From Thermomicrobiales bacterium (GTDB lineage Bacteria; Chloroflexota; Chloroflexia; Thermomicrobiales; UBA6265): DNA of 32,994 bases. Made by a program: the position numbers and the translations under genes. Location: the NCBI GenBank assembly GCA_020853615.1, contig JADYYO010000183.1, forward strand, positions 1-32,994. The letters run 5' to 3'. Below are positions 30,869 to 32,994 of this stretch, in pieces. Positions within the stretch are counted from its first letter, which is position 1. Every line of letters starts with the position of its first letter. Below the pieces are notes generated by a model. That model searched no databases, was not told the DNA's origin, and worked only from the letters and a program-made list of their open reading frames with translations.

Positions 30869-30904
30869 AGAGATGACCCGGCGCTCGGGTACGCCTCGCA
30901 TCAT

Positions 30905-31161
30905 GCGGAATCCGGGTTATCACCGCCACATTGCCGCCGCCGACCCTCACCCCCAACCTCTCCCCCTACCGCGGTGGGAGAGGGGGGGTGTTCGCGGGAT
31001 ATCGCGCCAGGACCATACTTCTTATTAGGAATCCAGAAAAATTCATTATATATATATGCCGAGATATCCTGCCAAAAACCTCCCCTCTCCCACCGGAGTG
31101 GGAGAGGGGCTGGGGGTGAGGGTCGGCGGCGGCAATGCGGCGGTGAATATCCGGGTTCCGC
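30905..31161. mobile_element. MITE-like palindromic element, copy B
   Basis: The left arm GCGGAATCCGGGTTATCACCGCC... and the reverse-complemented right arm GCGGAACCCGGATATTCACCGCC... both run on into GCCGCCGCCGACCCTCACCCCCA. Each arm then has a nested hairpin of the CCCTCTCCCAC...GTGGGAGAGGG type. The ~60-bp core is strikingly AT-rich (TTATTAGGAATCC, ATTCATTATATATATATG). Same design and same CCCTCACCCCCA motif as copy A at 15772-16026. Its right end is 1 bp from the stop codon of the GT9 gene. Confidence 0.78.
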
Positions 31162-31162
31162 G

Positions 31163-32236
31163 TCACTCTGTGCCGTCCGCGAGCAGGTCGAGGGCGTGCT
31201 GGGCGACCCCGTCCACCGAGATATCCGCGACCATCGACGGCTCGTGGCCGCAGGGATGGTTGAGTTCGTCGGCGCCGCAGAGCGGGCAGGAGAGACGCCA
31301 CGAGACGACCGGGCGGTGGCGCGTCCGCGTCAGTGGACCGTAGGTGAACAGATTCCAGCACCAGTAGATGCCGACCGTTCGCGCGCCGACGGCGGCCGCC
31401 AGATGGAGCAGCCCGGTGTCGTTCGAGACGACGACCCGGCAACGCGAGAGGAGCCCGGCCGCGCCGCCGAGCGAGAGCCGGCCGCACGTGTCAATGCTCT
31501 CAGCGCACATCCCCGCGCGCACCGCGTCGGCCAACGCCTGTTCCGGCGCCGTGCCCGTCACCACCACGCGGGCGCCGGCGGCGACCAGGCGATCGCCGAC
31601 AGCGGCGAACTTCTCCGGGGGCCAGCGCCGCTGCTTCGCGGTCGCGCCGGGGTGCAGCACCGCAAGCGGCCGGCCATCGTCCGGCACGAGCGCCGCCGCC
31701 TCGTCCAGATCGGCCGGCAGGAGCGGGATGACCGGCTCGAGCATCACCGGCTGGGCGCCCGCGAGGGCGACGACTTCCAGATAGCGGATGATCTCCGGCT
31801 GGAGCGGCGTGTAGGGAACCCAGCGGTCGAGCGGGGCGGCATCCCTCGTCCGCAGCCCGATCGTATGCCGGGCGCCGAGGCAGAGGAGAAAGGGGTTGGA
31901 GTTGCGCCCGCCGCCATGCATCTGCACGGCGAGGTCGAACCGCTCGCGCCGGGCCTCGGCAAAGAAGGCGTCGAGCGCGGCCGGATCCTCCACGGTCGCC
32001 TCGTCGCCATTGACGCCCCGGCTCGGGGGGACGACGAGGACGCGATCGATCGGCCCCGGCCGGCCGCTGAGAAACGCCGCGTGCCAATCCTTGGCGAGCA
32101 GGACGATCTCGGCCAGGGGATAGGCGGCGCGCAGCGCCTCGAGGGCGGGCAGCGTCACGATGAAGTCGCCGAGCGCGTTGGCGCGCAGGACCGCGATCTT
32201 GCGCACGTCCGGGAATTGCGGGAAAGCCTCCTGCAT
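31163..32236 (-). CDS. Glycosyltransferase family 9 (heptosyltransferase-like)
   Basis: The 357-aa protein has the GT-B fold of ADP-heptose:LPS heptosyltransferases: 'KIAVLRANALGDFIVTLPAL' (GT9 N-terminus), 'DLAVQMHGGGRNSNPFLLCL', 'LAVLHPGATAKQRRWPPEKF' (nucleotide-sugar binding), 'VVVTGTAPEQALADAV', and 'VVVSNDTGLLHLAAAVGART' (the S-N-D-T-G donor loop). A C-terminal Cys cluster, 'CPLCGADELNHPCGH', may hold a metal. Its acceptor is unknown; in a non-LPS Chloroflexota it could build another surface or intracellular glycan. It begins 3 bp after the translin-family gene stop, so the two form an operon. The palindromic element copy B follows its stop at once. Confidence 0.9.
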   Translation of the reverse strand: MQEAFPQFPDVRKIAVLRANALGDFIVTLPALEALRAAYPLAEIVLLAKDWHAAFLSGRPGPIDRVLVVPPSRGVNGDEATVEDPAALDAFFAEARRERFDLAVQMHGGGRNSNPFLLCLGARHTIGLRTRDAAPLDRWVPYTPLQPEIIRYLEVVALAGAQPVMLEPVIPLLPADLDEAAALVPDDGRPLAVLHPGATAKQRRWPPEKFAAVGDRLVAAGARVVVTGTAPEQALADAVRAGMCAESIDTCGRLSLGGAAGLLSRCRVVVSNDTGLLHLAAAVGARTVGIYWCWNLFTYGPLTRTRHRPVVSWRLSCPLCGADELNHPCGHEPSMVADISVDGVAQHALDLLADGTE

Positions 32237-32239
32237 CGA

Positions 32240-32923
32240 CTAGCGCTCGTCCTCGTCGTCGGACGAGAGACCGCGATCCGAGAGCGAGAGGTCGGCGCCG
32301 AGCGTCTCGCGCAGCGCGCGCTCGACGCGCCCCTGCGTGGCGGCCATGGTGACATCGCCGCGCGTCCGCTCCAGGACCGCGCGCAGGGCGTCGGTCGTGC
32401 GGCGCAGGCCGCCGGTGATGGCGTCGGGGAAATCGACGGTGACGAGCGCGGCGTAGATGTCGTCCATCGCCCCGAGCAGATATTCGGCGCGGGGGAGATC
32501 GTTCTGGCGCAGCCGGTCGAGCGCCTGCCGCCGCAGCTCCGAGGCCGCTTCCGCCATGGCGTTGAGGTAGGCCGCGTCTTCGACGCCAAGCTCGGCCGGT
32601 TCCGGCAGCGGGCGGTCGGCCACGATCGCCAGCGTCATCGCTGCCTCGGCCGCCTCCTTCATCGCATCCTGCACGTAGCCAGCCCAGTAGATGCTCGGGT
32701 AGGGCGCGAGCTCGTTGGCGAGTGTCGTCATCCGCTCGTGCGCCTCGGCCAGGAGCCGTTCCGCCTCGTCCAGCTCGCCGCGGTGCGTGGCGCGCACGCT
32801 GTTGGCGGCGAGGCGGGTGATCTGCCGCCCCTCGCCGAGCGCGCGGTCGCGCATCGACGACAGACCCTCGAAACGGCGAACGATCTCCTCGGCGATGCGT
32901 CCAGCGGGCGAAGCGGTCGCCAT
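32240..32923 (-). CDS. Translin-family protein
   Basis: Translins are all-helical oligomeric RNA/ssDNA-binding proteins. Prokaryotic members are known mainly from archaea and some bacteria, including Chloroflexota. ATG 32923 follows AGGAGG closely; the length of 227 aa is that of the family. Matching elements are 'GEGRQITRLAANSVRATHRG', 'YPSIYWAGYVQDAMKEAAEA', 'ADRPLPEPAELGVEDAAYLN', 'ELRRQALDRLRQNDLPRAEY' and the C-terminal 'LRRTTDALRAVLERTRGDVT'. The last includes the 'ER-TRGD-T' stretch typical of translin. The acidic Glu/Asp cluster that makes eukaryotic TRAX a nuclease is not obvious, so a structural or binding role is more likely than catalysis. It is the first gene of an operon with GT9. 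Confidence 0.85.
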   Translation of the reverse strand: MATASPAGRIAEEIVRRFEGLSSMRDRALGEGRQITRLAANSVRATHRGELDEAERLLAEAHERMTTLANELAPYPSIYWAGYVQDAMKEAAEAAMTLAIVADRPLPEPAELGVEDAAYLNAMAEAASELRRQALDRLRQNDLPRAEYLLGAMDDIYAALVTVDFPDAITGGLRRTTDALRAVLERTRGDVTMAATQGRVERALRETLGADLSLSDRGLSSDDEDER

Positions 32924-32974
32924 GAAGCCTCCTGTCCTGCTGCGGCGCGCCGGTCCGCGCGTGCCGGAATCCTA

Positions 32975-32994
32975 GTCGAGAAGTCGAGAAGTCG
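32975..32994. repeat. Start of an 8-bp tandem repeat at the window edge
   Basis: GTCGAGAA occurs twice, followed by GTCG at the very end of the window, so the array continues outside. It lies 52 bp upstream of the translin-family start. Its full length and type cannot be judged. Confidence 0.5.

Overview
The window is GC-rich throughout and looks like a chromosomal segment of a Chloroflexota bacterium, most likely Thermomicrobia or a close relative. This is inferred from several things together: an rpsF-ssb-rpsR cluster whose bS6 has a very long Ala-rich tail ending in a Cys-containing 'sunset'-type module, two LLM-class F420-type oxidoreductases plus a Ddn-like deazaflavin protein, a homocysteine methyltransferase/MTHFR fusion, a cyclase-ATPase-TPR signalling protein, and secreted proteins with Thr/Pro/Ala-rich 'TPxATP' linkers. 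No database search was possible, so the taxonomic call is a judgement.

Layout. 0.4-8 kb: an LLM oxidoreductase (+), a 307-bp inverted-repeat element, a small membrane protein (-) divergent from an unknown helical protein (+), a class III cyclase/STAND ATPase/TPR protein (+) and the BHMT-MetF fusion (+). 8-15 kb: an HTH-containing unknown (-), argS (-), a secreted alpha/beta hydrolase (+), a secreted unknown (-), a GNAT acetyltransferase (-), a Ddn-like protein (-) and a UBP-type zinc finger (-). 15-16 kb: an AbrB/Doc toxin-antitoxin pair (-) with a palindromic operator. 16-20 kb: a second LLM oxidoreductase (-), a two-TM protein (-), an SRAP/YedK protein (+), a DUF3105 protein (-) and a DUF1648-like membrane protein (-). 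20-25 kb: a PpiC-type foldase (-), rpsR, ssb and rpsF (-), and a short cysS (-). 25-27.4 kb: a tightly coupled lipoprotein-otsB-DUF192 operon (+). 27.5-33 kb: a lone antitoxin (-), galM (+), a Tat-exported amidohydrolase (+), and a two-gene operon of a translin-family protein and a GT9 glycosyltransferase (-).

Most genes are housekeeping or single-function genes in short operons. The unusual feature at the DNA level is the intergenic space: seven inverted-repeat elements from about six unrelated families lie in it. Most sit at gene 3' ends or between convergent genes, and several touch or overlap stop codons. Several convergent gene pairs are also separated by long perfect hairpins. I saw no prophage, CRISPR array, rRNA, tRNA or transposase gene.

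I did not find a convincing undescribed multi-gene system. The best leads are the bS6-sunset fusion, the MshC-like short CysRS, the translin-GT9 pair, a Doc toxin lacking the motif histidine, an antitoxin whose 3' end lies inside a repeat with no toxin beside it, and the repeat families.
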